From the NCBI GenBank assembly GCA_033032865.1, contig JAWHQI010000049.1:3906001-3970000 (forward strand): a DNA stretch of 64,000 nt, given 5' to 3'. A program made the translations under genes and the position numbers. The stretch's first letter is position 1. Each line of letters begins with the position of its first letter. Positions 21,930 to 32,383 of the stretch are shown piece after piece. The stretch is from Dactylorhiza incarnata (lineage: Eukaryota; Streptophyta; Magnoliopsida; Asparagales; Orchidaceae). The notes beneath the pieces were generated by a model. That model had not been told where the DNA came from. It ran no database searches and was given only the letters and a program-made list of their open reading frames with translations.

Positions 21930-23580
21930 ATGTATGGGATGGACAAATACAAGGATTCTTCCATGAAGTTATCGGTGTGCACTAAAGAGAACTTTCCTAT
22001 ATGGAAGGAAAGGGTATGACTCTACATGAAAGCCGCTGACTCGAGAATATTTCAGTTTATTGAAGAAGGTCCACATATTCCAATGGCAGCATCTACCGTA
22101 AATCCAAATGAGCAAGTTCCTAAAAAGATGTTGGATCTGACAAAGGACGAGATTGCTCTTGTCGGCTTGGACAAGAAATCAAAGAACATCATTGCCAGTG
22201 CAGTGGATGACTCCATGTTACAAAATCTATTTCACTGCAAGTCTGCCAAAGGGATGTGGGATTCTCTTATTTTTTTTATGGAAGGTACAGAAGAAGTCAG
22301 AGACGATCGTAGATCTATGCTGAATCATGAGTACAAAGCCTTCAAGCAAGACCCAAGAGATAACATATCTACCACTTATGAGAAGTTCTTCAAAATCGTC
22401 AACGGTGTAAGAAATTATGACTGGGAATTTACTGTTGGAGAATTAAACAACACATTCTTGAGATCTCTGACGAAAGAATGGGATAGCAAGCCAATCGCTA
22501 TAAGGGAGTTTGGTAAGCTGGCTATGATTGAGCCTCAGATTCTGTTTGGGAAGCTTCTTTCCCAAGAACTGAAGCTCAGCATCAGGAAATATAAGGAAGA
22601 GGGCAGTAAGACTTCTGGAAGGGAGAAGTCTATAGCACTAAAGGCCGAAGGGTCAAGGAAAGGTAAAGTTATGTCACCAATAAGGACACAATCATCAGAC
22701 AAAGATGACAGTTCAGTGTCTTGCCCCTCAAGTATAGACATCTCTGATGGAGATTTCTCCTTGCTTTCCAATCAATTCAAGAGACTGCTCAACAAAGGCA
22801 AGCAAAAGAGAAATCAATCCACCTCATCTGATCATAGAAGATCAAGACGTTATGGAGAACATCACAAGAAAGGATATAACAACAACAAGTATAAATCCAA
22901 ATAGAATAAACATATTTTTACTGACATTATCTATTATTATTGTAATAAGACATGGCATATGATCGTTGAATGCCCGTATAAGAAGAAAGAAGGATCAAGA
23001 AAAGAAGAAAAGAAATCCTTCAAAAATATAAAGCAGGAAAAGAGCTTCTTACATTAGAAGTCTAAGACTTTGAGCGACAATTACTCAGATGAGTCAAGCT
23101 CAGACGAGGAAGCCAACTATGACCTCATGGCTCAAACCGACGAAGAAAACTATGACACCCCTTATGAGGGGAAGGTAATCTCTCACACTCCTCTTTTTGA
23201 GTCTGAGACACGTTCTAATGCGGATGAGGGCTATTCCTCCGAGGATGACTCGGATCTACTAGTTCAGTATAGAACCTTATTAAAGGGGTTTGACAAATGC
23301 CGCAAGGTATTCAAATCTCAGGCAAAAGAGATTGAGTCTCTCAAGGTTGTGAAATGAAATCTGAGGGAAGAAATTGAACAATTAACTCCTTTCAGAGACA
23401 AAGTCCAACTCTTGAAAGACGAACTGCACAACTCTGGTGAACTGGTAAAGTTGAAAGAGAAATTTATTAATGAGCTAGAAGGGAAGTTGGTGGCTGAAAG
23501 AAAGCTAGTAGAAAGCTTCTCAAAGATAAATACCATCCTTCCTCTTATTGATGGTTTCTCATCTCCTGCGAAGGGTAGCG
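21930..23580 (+). pseudogene. Copia-D gag (capsid), interrupted by element E
   Basis: ATG 21930 starts a UBN2-type gag with NFPIWKERV, then an in-frame TGA near 22017. The frame is then open from 22026 to 22901 (292 codons). Motifs are KSAKGMWDSL, a Lys/Ser-rich tail and, after a TAG at 22902, a damaged zinc knuckle (CNKTWHMIVECP). An acidic region (23070-23350) and a coiled coil (to 23580) follow. Element E entered at 23585. The rest of gag, with a second degenerate Cys/His motif, is at 28339-28660. Confidence 0.85.
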
Positions 23581-23585
23581 GTATC
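23581..23585. repeat. Target-site duplication of element E (GTATC), left copy
   Basis: GTATC directly precedes the left LTR of element E. The second copy is at 28334-28338 after its right LTR. It is a perfect 5-bp match. Confidence 0.93.
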
Positions 23586-25248
23586 TGAAAGGAGAGTTTA
23601 GTTCTTATTTATTTTATTAAAACTCTTGTTTAACTTTGTTTTAAAATAAGTAATATATAAATATATAAATATATATGAGTTTGCTGATTGAGTGATGAAC
23701 ACAAACAGTTAGAGTGCAAAGTAATAAACAGCACAAATAAAGTAATAAAACAAAACAAACAAGCACATCCAGATGACACAAAGAAATATAGTAGTTCCCC
23801 AAAACCCGGGTACATCTACTCTTCTACCCACTGGTAGGAATCCACTAGGAGAGTTGATCAGGTGCCCTCACACCAAAGTGATTTTGATCAGGTGTCCACA
23901 CACCAATGGAGGTTTGATCAGGTGCCCAATTCACCTATAAGCTTTTGACCAGGTGCTTATTAACCAACTAGATTTTTTGATCAGGTGTCTTGCCACCAAC
24001 AGGTAAACTTTTGAAGGGAGTTTTAACCCTGTACAAGATGAGGAAGGAGAAAGGGAAAAGATATATTGTTCCTCTCTTTTTGCTGAGAAGACTTTTGATG
24101 ATCCTGATTGGTAGTTGTGTTTGGATCTTGATGATGATGTTGAAGTGCTCCCCCTGTCTGATATAATTGTTGATAGTTTTTGGAGGCCTCTTCTCTTGAT
24201 TGTACAAACTCCTTTCTTCTTTATGCAGTAATGATCCTGAGCAAGTGATTGTGATTGGTGTCTCAGGATATATGATCTGCAAGAAAAAAAGGTTAGCAAA
24301 AAGAAGATAAATAATAGAAGATCTGCTTCTTCTTTTTGCTCCTCTGATTTTCTCTTCTTCTTTATCTTCTTTCTTCCTGTACAACAATATAACAATGTTC
24401 TATTCTATTCTTCCTAGCTGTTCTGTCGAGAGATAACAGTTATATATATGCTGATATATATTATCTGCTGTAATATATTCTGTTTAAATCCTTGCCGACC
24501 CAAGAGGAATATAATAAATATATCTTTCATTTCCCAGATCCTTGAGCAGATAACTTACCGTGTTTGACTTGCTGCAACGGCTATATTAATTAATGCTTTT
24601 GCCAAACGGCTACATCATTAAATGCTTGCATGCTGTAATGTCAGAACAACAATATATAACAATATATAACAATATATAAAATAGAATACAGAAATATTGC
24701 TTTAATAAAGTCTGACAGCATATTAGAATAAGAAATATAATTCTGCATAAATTTCTTCGAGCTGAGCTCCACTTTCGTCGAGCTCAAATATTTGATTCGT
24801 CGACCTCATTATTAAGTTTACTGTTTCTGAACATCTGTTGGAATTCGTCGACCGATGTTCGTCATTCGTCGACCGCTGTTCCACGTTCGTCGACCGCAGC
24901 TTCCTTGTTATAATTTGTCGAGCGCTGCTGTAATACAATCTTTTCGCCGATCTCCGTCCGACGAATGCCAAGCGTCGTTCGACGTTTGTCGAACGCAACT
25001 AATGTATGAAATATATTCATTCTCTTATATTATCTTTTATTAATTTCTCTTATAATATTTTCTCTTATATTAATTAGCCTATTATTATATATATATATAT
25101 TTTTTTTTCTTAGTATATTATTTATATATATATTATTTTCAGCCTTTTAATTTAATAGGATATTTAATCTAAGTTGTAATATGAGTTATGACATAAACTT
25201 ACATACTTAAGGTGGATCCTAACTCAAATCAAAACTAAGGTTCCAACA
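23586..25248 (-). repeat. Element E 3' LTR (left)
   Basis: It is 1663 bp. U3 (high-coordinate side) has TTCGTCGACC words at 24760-24990. The transcribed part has five hairpin units at 23854-24000, each with GGTG/CACC-type stems separated by TGATCAA. A GTACCCGGGTTTTGGGGAAC block (minus) lies near 23795-23815. Confidence 0.92.
23854..24000 (-). repeat. Array of five small hairpins in element E LTR
   Basis: On the minus strand the units read GGTGTGAGGGCACC, GGTGTGTGGACACC, AGGTGAATTGGGCACCT, a weak one (GGTTAATAAGCACC) and GGTGGCAAGACACC. Most are followed by TGATCAA. The array is repeated in the right LTR at 26956-27102. It is downstream of the presumed TATA box, so it would be in RNA. Confidence 0.7.
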
Positions 25249-26677
25249 ATCTCCCCCTATTTGAGTTGGGATCCTAATCCAAATTAACTAGGTTCTAACA
25301 ATCTCCCCCTATTTGGTTTAGGATTCCTGAGCATGAAAAGTCTGTAAAGTTTAAGGGTTAGAGATTATTTTTAAATTTCTTTTATAACTAAGCAATTTTT
25401 GATTTCCTAGATCTTGATTTAAATAGGAGTTTAAATGAAATGAATTGCTAGTTGTTAACAGATTCTAAGAATTTTAAAATCAAAAATACAAAGTCTGATA
25501 GCTTCTTTCTATAGAATCCCCTGTAATCAGAAGTGACTCGCACTCAGTGTCATGATCATTTCTGATCAATGCAACTACAGTAGAATGCTGAACATGATTT
25601 TAGGAGAAAGAAAATCTGTAAGAAGGTGAAGTCTATCTGACATTGTTTTTAATGATAGAAAATTCAAAGAAACTTAAAACTGCTGTTTTAATTATAATTG
25701 TTTTAAAATAGGTAAAAACAAATGCTTAATCATTAGATATATTAGCCTCTTTATTTCATTAAAATATAAATTACAAATTTTCTTTGATTTTGCTGAACAA
25801 GCATAATTTCTTTTTCTTTAAAGTTCTGTTTAAACTTATCAGCCTTAATTAACTTATTTTCTAAAAAAAAAGAATTGTTCTGCTGTTATTTTAAAATCTT
25901 CTTTAATTCTAACAGAAATTAATTTGTTTATTAATAGCTTTTTACTGATTCTATTTTCAGAAATTTTTATACCTGCACAAGGTGATGTGAAAACAGATCT
26001 GAAATTTTTAAAGGTAAAATTAGGAAATGTTGTTACCTCTTTTACCTTTTCTTGTTCATATTCTGCATCTGATATATAATCTGAACCATAAATTGCCATC
26101 ATGCAAATTTTTTTGGCTTTTTGTTCTTCCTTGTCTTCTTCTTCAGTTAGAGTAACTGATGGTTCTGCATCAAAAACGATGTTAGTAGAAGAAGTAGGAA
26201 TGAATTAATTTACCATCCTAGAGAGGGAGTGCCAGATGCTCTTTGCTGAAGTGCAATTAGCATCTTTTTGAAGAAAGTAATCAGACATTGATTGAGTTAA
26301 TATCTCCATGGCTATGGCATCAGAACTGATCAACTTTTCTTGATCATCAGATGAAGAAGTTGAAGATGAAGTTCCTTTCAAAATAGATTTGTAAATACTT
26401 TCATCTATTGCATTCATATAAAATCTAATTCTAACTTGCCATAAATCAAAACTATCCAAATTACATAAAGGTGGATCTGAAAAAGAGAAATCTGATAGTG
26501 CCATCAAATTTTTGAAAAACCTTTTTACAACAAAACAAAATAAGAACTAAGTGATCTTTTATGATTTCATGTGTTCGCCTGTGTGAAAAATCAACATCCC
26601 TCTGATACCAATTGAAAGGGACAATTGATATCCTCTGATGAGGGTGATTGATAAAATCAACCTGCTTTGATACCAAT
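25249..26677 (-). pseudogene. Internal region of element E with partial copia-like gag
   Basis: A minus-strand frame at 26507-26205 looks like a copia gag N-terminus: LCNLDSFDLWQVRIRFYM, then AKSIWHSLS. A second frame at 26102-25854 is unrecognised. Zinc knuckle, protease, integrase and RT are all absent, so the element depends on others. Both ends carry tandem duplications. The LTR-end plus primer site is repeated at 26600-26618 and 26664-26685. The LTR-start plus purine tract is repeated at 25249 and 25301. Confidence 0.75.
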
Positions 26678-28333
26678 TGAAAGGAGAGTTTAGTTCTTAT
26701 TTATTTTAATAAAACTCTTGTTTAACTTTGTTTTAAAATAAATGATATATATATATATATATAGAAGTAAATATATATGAGTTTGCTGATTGTGTGATGA
26801 ACACAAACAGTTAGAGTGCAAAGTAATAAACAGCACAAATAATGAAATAAAACAAAACAAACAAGGACATCCAGATGACACAAAGAAATATAGTAGTTCC
26901 CCAAAACCCGGGTACATCTACTCTTCTACCCACTGGTAGGAATCCACTAGGAGAGTTGATCAGGTGCCCTCACACCAAGGTGATTTTGATCAGGTGTCCA
27001 CACACCAATGGAGGTTTGATTAGGTGCCCAATTCACCTATATGTTTTTGACCAGGTGCTTATAAACCAACTAGATTTTTTGTTCAGGTGTCTTGCCACCA
27101 ACAGGTAAACTTTTGAAGGGAGTTTTAACCCTGTACAAGATGAGGAAGGAGAAAGGGAAAAGATATATTGTTTTTCTCTTTTTGCTGAGAAGACTTTTGA
27201 TGTTCCTGATTGGTAGTTGTGTTTGGATCTTGATGATGATGTTGAAGAGCTCCCCCTGTCTGATATTGTTGTTGACAATTTGTGGAGGCCTCTTCTCTTG
27301 ATTGTACAAACTCCTTTCTTCTTTATGCAGTAATGATCCTGAGCAAGTGATTGTGATTGGTGTCTCAGGATATATGATCTGCAAGAAAAAGGGTTAGCAA
27401 AAAGAAGATAAATAATAGAAGATCTGCTTCTTCTTTTTGCTCCTCTGATTTTCTCTTCTTCTTTATCTTCTTTCTTCCTGTACAACAATATAACAATGTT
27501 CTGTTCTATTCTTCCTAGCTGTTCTGTCGAGAGATAACCGGTATATATATGCTGATATATATTATCTGCTGTAATATATTCTGTTTGAATCCTTGCCGAC
27601 CCAAGAGGAATATAATAAATATATCTTTCATTTCCCAGATCCTTGAGCAGATAACTTGCCGTGTTTGACTTGCTGCAACGGCTATATTAATTAATGTATT
27701 TGCCAAACGGCTACAGCATTAAATGCTTGCATGCTATAATGTCAGAATAGCAATATATATAGCAATATATAAAATAGAATAAAGAAATATTGCTTTAATA
27801 AAGTCTGACAGCATATTAGAATAAGAAATATAATTCTGCATAAATTTCGTCGAGCTGAGCTCCACTTTCTTCGAGCTCAAACATTTGATTCGTCGAACTC
27901 ATTATTAAGTTTACTATTTCTGAACATCTGTTGGAATTTGTCGATAGCTGTTCGTCATTCATCGACCGCTGTTCCACGTTCGTCGACCGCAGCTTCCTTG
28001 CTGTAATTTGTCGAGCGCTGCTGTAATACAATCTTTTCGCCGATCGCCGTCCGACGAATGCCGAGCGTCGTTCGACGTTTGTCAAACGCAACTAATGTAT
28101 GAAATATATTCATTCTCTTATATTATCTTATATTAATTTCTCTTATAATATTTTCTCTTATATTAATTAGCCTATTACTATATATATTTTTCTTAGTATA
28201 TTATTAATATATATATATTATTTTCAGCCTTTTAATTTAATAGGATATTTAATCTAAGTTGTAATATGAGTTATGACATAAACTTACATACTTAAGGTGG
28301 ATCCTAACTCAAATTAAAACTAAGGTTCCAACA
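26678..28333 (-). repeat. Element E 5' LTR (right)
   Basis: It is 1656 bp, very close to 23586-25248 in sequence. It has the same TTCGTCGACC word cluster (27850-28075), hairpin array (26956-27102) and ends. GTATC follows at 28334. Confidence 0.92.
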
Positions 28334-28338
28334 GTATC

Positions 28339-29064
28339 AGTCATCAGACCGAGAAAAGTAAGGCAGCCAAAAGAAGAGACATTAAGGGTAAGGGAGAGGC
28401 TGATCAATGTCAACCTCCCTTCAAGAAGGTAGTTTTTCTACAAACACCTATGACTTTGAAACGTATTATGGTCACTTTACTAGACAAACACATGTTGAGT
28501 CGAACAAAAGTAACCAAGGATGGAGCCTAGCTCCTGCTATACCCCCCGTTCAAAGAGTTAAGCAGGAGAAGAAAAGAAGGTACAACGAATTTGATTATTG
28601 GTGTTGTGGCAAAGTTCGTCACATTTTCATAGATTGTTGGTTCAATCCTGTAAATTTCTAGACTCCACGAGTTAATAATGCAAGATTGACCACCCGCAAT
28701 ATTAACATTTCTAGTGGCAGTCATCTAAAAATACGCCAAGGACCCAAATCTATTTGGGTTCGTAAGGGCAATTGATCATTGATTACAGTTATGTCCAAAG
28801 GACAACAACATGCCTATCTGGTATTTGGACAGTGGATGTTCGCGGCAAATGACCGGAATAAGAAGCATGTTGCAAACTTACACCCCAGTTAAGGATAGTC
28901 CAAAGGTTATCTTTGGTGGATCTGATTGGGGAATTATAAAAGGCTACGGTATGATTACCAACGGTATAGTCTCTTTCACAGACGTAGCTTATGTTAAGGG
29001 ATTACAACATAATCTTATTAGCATAAGTCAATTACATGAAAAAGGCTATATGGTTGAGTTCTAG
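28339..29064 (+). pseudogene. Copia-D gag end and protease
   Basis: The gag end includes a damaged zinc knuckle near 28600 (CCGKVRHIFIDCW). Protease at 28810-29064 has the copia motif WYLDSGCSRQMTG with an intact DSG, then HNLISISQL. A stop at 29062 (TTC TAG) separates it from the integrase block, so it is a broken polyprotein. Confidence 0.85.
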
Positions 29065-29076
29065 AAGGACAAGTGC

Positions 29077-30388
29077 TTGATAAAGTCGTATGATATATCA
29101 GAAACTATTTTAACAGACACTCGGAGTAGAAATATCATTTTCATAAATTTTCTTTGTTTAGATTCTTCTGCACTGGTGTGTTTTTTAGTAAAAGATAGTG
29201 CATTTCTTTATGACAAATGGAACAAGAGACTAGCATATATTAATTTCAAAACTATAAGTACGCTATTTTCTCACAACTTAGTGTGTGATGCACCTGATGT
29301 TAAGTGCATTAAAGAGAGACCTTGTCATGCATGTTAAGTGGGTAAGCAGACTCGGGCTAGCTTTATGATCATTATAGGCAAAGATTCTACCAGATGTTTA
29401 TATCTGCTCCATATGTACTTATTTGGTCCCATGCCAGTTTGGAGTATAGTTGTTAAAGCATATACTTTGGTTATTCTTGATGACTACTCATGTTTTGCAT
29501 GGGTATTATTTCTGAAACACCAGTCAGACACCTTCGACTCTTACACTAACTTTATTAGGCAGATACAGAATGAACTCAATTGTTCCGTAGTCAAAATCAG
29601 ATCGGGTCACGGAACAAAATTCAAATCTGGGGATTTGACAGAGTTTTGTGAAAGCTTAGGTATCTTTCATGAGTTTTCATCTCCTCGAACTCCACAACAA
29701 AATGGAGTTGCCGAGAGAAAGAATAAAACACTCATAAAGGCAAGCAAAACAATGTTGAGTGATTCTTCTCATTGGAATCTTTCTAGGAAAAAGCCGTCAA
29801 CCATGCTTGTCACGTGCAAAATAAAGCACAAATCAACAAGAATCATCGTCAGACACCTTATGAACTTCTAAAGGGCAGTAAACCAACAATGTCTTATTTT
29901 AGAATTTTTTGCAGTAAATGTTTTGTACATAACAACGAGAAGTATTACAAAACTAAGTTTAGTGAAAAATGTTTTGAAGGTATTTTTGTAGGCTATAGTA
30001 GCCATAGTAAGGCATATAAGATCTTTAACAAGAAAACTCTGGTTGTAGAAGAATCCATAAATGTTGTATTTGATGAGACCAGTATGCTTCACAGCAACTC
30101 TTCTAGTGTTATTGTTGAAGATGTAGGTGCAGGTATAAAACTAAAAGAACTAAGCTTGGAAGAAATCACTAAAGAAGATGCTCCAAGGACAGTTTCAGTG
30201 AATTTTCCAACTACACCTGAAGAAGAAGAACCTCAAGAGATAGAATTCGCACCAGAAGTAGAAGAACCTAGTATTATAGAAGAAGCAAGGAATCTGGTGA
30301 TCAGACATCAGAGAGATCACCCAGTCAATCAAATTATCGGAGATACCAGTGTCGGAATAAGAAAAGAAGAGGTATATGTAACGAAGTT
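29077..30388 (+). pseudogene. Copia-D integrase
   Basis: The pre-integrase zinc region (ERPCHAC near 29320) is followed by a stop (TAA 29335). The DD35E core comes next. The first catalytic Asp is Tyr (LLHMYLFGP), the second is Gly (RSGHGTKF), and the Glu in QQNGVAERKN remains. The C-terminal part (29814-30370) has the usual FVGYSSHSKAYKIFN and VVFDETS motifs, then an acidic linker. Two of three catalytic residues are lost, so it is inactive. Confidence 0.88.
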
Positions 30389-31945
30389 TTGCATTTGTGT
30401 TTTCTTTCGCAGAATGAGCCAAAGAAATTTGATGAGGCAAAAGAGGATGCCTCATGGATTATTGAAATTCAACAGAAGCTCAATCAATTCAAAAGATGCA
30501 AAGTTTGGAAGCTGGTACCAAGGCCCAAAGGTCAGAACGCTATCGTGACGAAATGGGTTTTCAGAAATAAGCTGGATAAAAACTATGTGATCATCAAGAA
30601 CAAGGCCCGAATTATTGCCCAAGGTTACTAACAAGAAGAAGGGATTAATTTTGATCAGACTTATGCCCTAGTGGCAAGACTCGAAGCGATCAAGTTGTAT
30701 CTAGCGTATGCTGCTCACAAGGGATTTATGGTCTGTCAAATGGACGTGACTTCAGCCTTCCTTAATGGTAATTTAAAGGAAGAAGTATACGAAGAACAAC
30801 CCTCGGGTTTTGTTGATTCCTCCTTCCATGATTATGCATATTTCTTACGCAAAGCTTTATATGGTCTGAAACAAGCACCCCGAGCTTGGTATGAGACACT
30901 CTCTAGCTTTCTTCTTGAGAACAAATTCACAAGAGGAAAGATAGATAAGCCATTTTTTCTTAGGGAAGTAAAAGGCAAGAATTTGCTTGTGCAAATCTAT
31001 GTCGGTGATATTATCTTTGGATCTACGTACGTTCACCTTTGCAAAAAGTTTTCTAACTTGATGCAAGGGAAATTTGAAATGAGTAGTATGGGTAAGCTGA
31101 AGTATTTCTTAGGACTTCATGTGAAACAATCTGAAGATAGAATTTTCATCTCTCAAACGAAGTTCACCAAAGAGTTAATTTAGAAATTCAGAATGGAGAA
31201 TGCAACCCCAATGAGGACTCCAATGAGTTCAACTATGACTCTATACATGGACGAGGAAGGGAAACCTTTTGATGAAACCAAGTACAGAAGCATATTTGGA
31301 TCCTTGCTCTACCTTACTGCCAGTAGACAGGACATAATGTTTTCTACATGTGTTTGTACTAGATTTCAGGTGAACTCTAAGGAATCTCATTATGCCACTG
31401 CAAAGAAGATTTTGAGATACATTAAAGGCACACCAAATCTTGGCTTATGGTAGACAAGAAGTAATGACTTCGAGCTAACAAGTTTTTCAGATGCTGATTT
31501 TGCAGGTAGCAGGGATGACAGAAAAAGCACTTCCAGGACTTGCCAATTCCTTGGAAGGAGGCTTATTTCTTGGAGTAGCAAGAAGTAGAATTGTGTAGCA
31601 ATTTCAACTACTGAATCGGAGTATATCACCACAGGCAGTTGTTGTGCACAAATTCTATGGATCAGGAATTAGTTGGAAGATTACAACCTAAAGTTGAAGG
31701 AGATTCCATTATTCTGTGACTCAACAAGTGCCATAGCAATTGAAAAAAATCCAGTCACTCACAGCTGGATAAAGCATATAGAGATACGTTATCACTTCAT
31801 CTGGGAGCATGTGGAGAACAAGGACATTAACCTCAGTTATGTCTCGATGGATAAGCAAGTTGCAGATATTTTCACGAAGCTGCTAGATGAGGCCAAGTTC
31901 AACTATTTCAAATTGGAACTTGGTATGTTGAACAAGGAAACTTAA
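30389..31945 (+). pseudogene. Copia-D reverse transcriptase and RNase H
   Basis: RT_copia starts near 30440 and shows [29 protein letters not shown] near 30855 and YFLGLHV. The catalytic box reads YVGDI (first Asp to Gly). RNase H follows (ADFAGSRDDRKS near 31500, TESEYI near 31615, WIKHIEIRYHF near 31770). It ends at TAA 31943. Stops at 30629, 31181 and 31451 interrupt it. Confidence 0.88.
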
Positions 31946-31974
31946 AGAAAAGACAAGGAAATCGGTCAAAATCA

Positions 31975-32383
31975 GAAATTCTGCTCTTTCAAAGAACTCA
32001 AGGGAATTACATAAGTCAATACGACGATTCGTCGAGTCTTAACGAATAATTTCGACAAAAAATTTATTTCGTTGAGTCCTCTCGACGAATTGGAGAAATC
32101 TCTCGAGTCATTTCAACGAATCTTCCATTCATTTCAACGAATGACTCTCACAATGGATTTCAACCCTAATTTCAAAAATTATTGGATCCGAAGAGTCATT
32201 CTATTTTAAATGTACATGCATATTTACTTCCTCAAAATATTAATACTAAATAAATCTTATAAGGGTTCACGAGTTCACACCCACTACTCATCGAGACCTT
32301 CTGAAACATTGCGATGATTCATCTCCTCTCACTTTCGATGATTCTCCATCTTCAAGTGTTCGTCGATTCATCTTCAGCTCCCA
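31975..32383 (+). promoter_or_regulatory. Putative internal promoter before the copia-D additional ORF
   Basis: Between RNase H and the next ORF lie many TCGTCGA / CTCGACGAATT words (32022-32150 and 32286-32372), the same word as in the copia-D LTR U3. A TTATAAGG sequence at about 32256-32265 could be a TATA box, 120 bp before the start codon. The arrangement mirrors the LTR promoter. Confidence 0.5.

Larger units (their letters stand above)
23586..28333 (-). mobile_element. Element E: non-autonomous copia-type LTR element, 4.7 kb, minus strand
   Basis: LTRs of about 1.66 kb flank only about 1.43 kb of internal DNA without pol. On the minus strand each LTR starts TGTTGGAACC and ends CTCCTTTCA. 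The primer site TGGTATCAAAGC follows the right LTR with one mismatch to the Met-initiator type. A purine tract (AAATAGGGGGAGAT, minus strand) borders the left LTR. The two LTRs are very similar, so it is a fairly young insertion. The internal part holds a partial gag only. Confidence 0.93.

Noticed and set aside
23931..24395. Minus-strand ORF of 154 codons in the E LTR, with a similar one at 27033-27488
   Set aside because: It lies across the hairpin array and simple C/T-rich stretches of an LTR. The frame differs between the two LTR copies, so it is not maintained.
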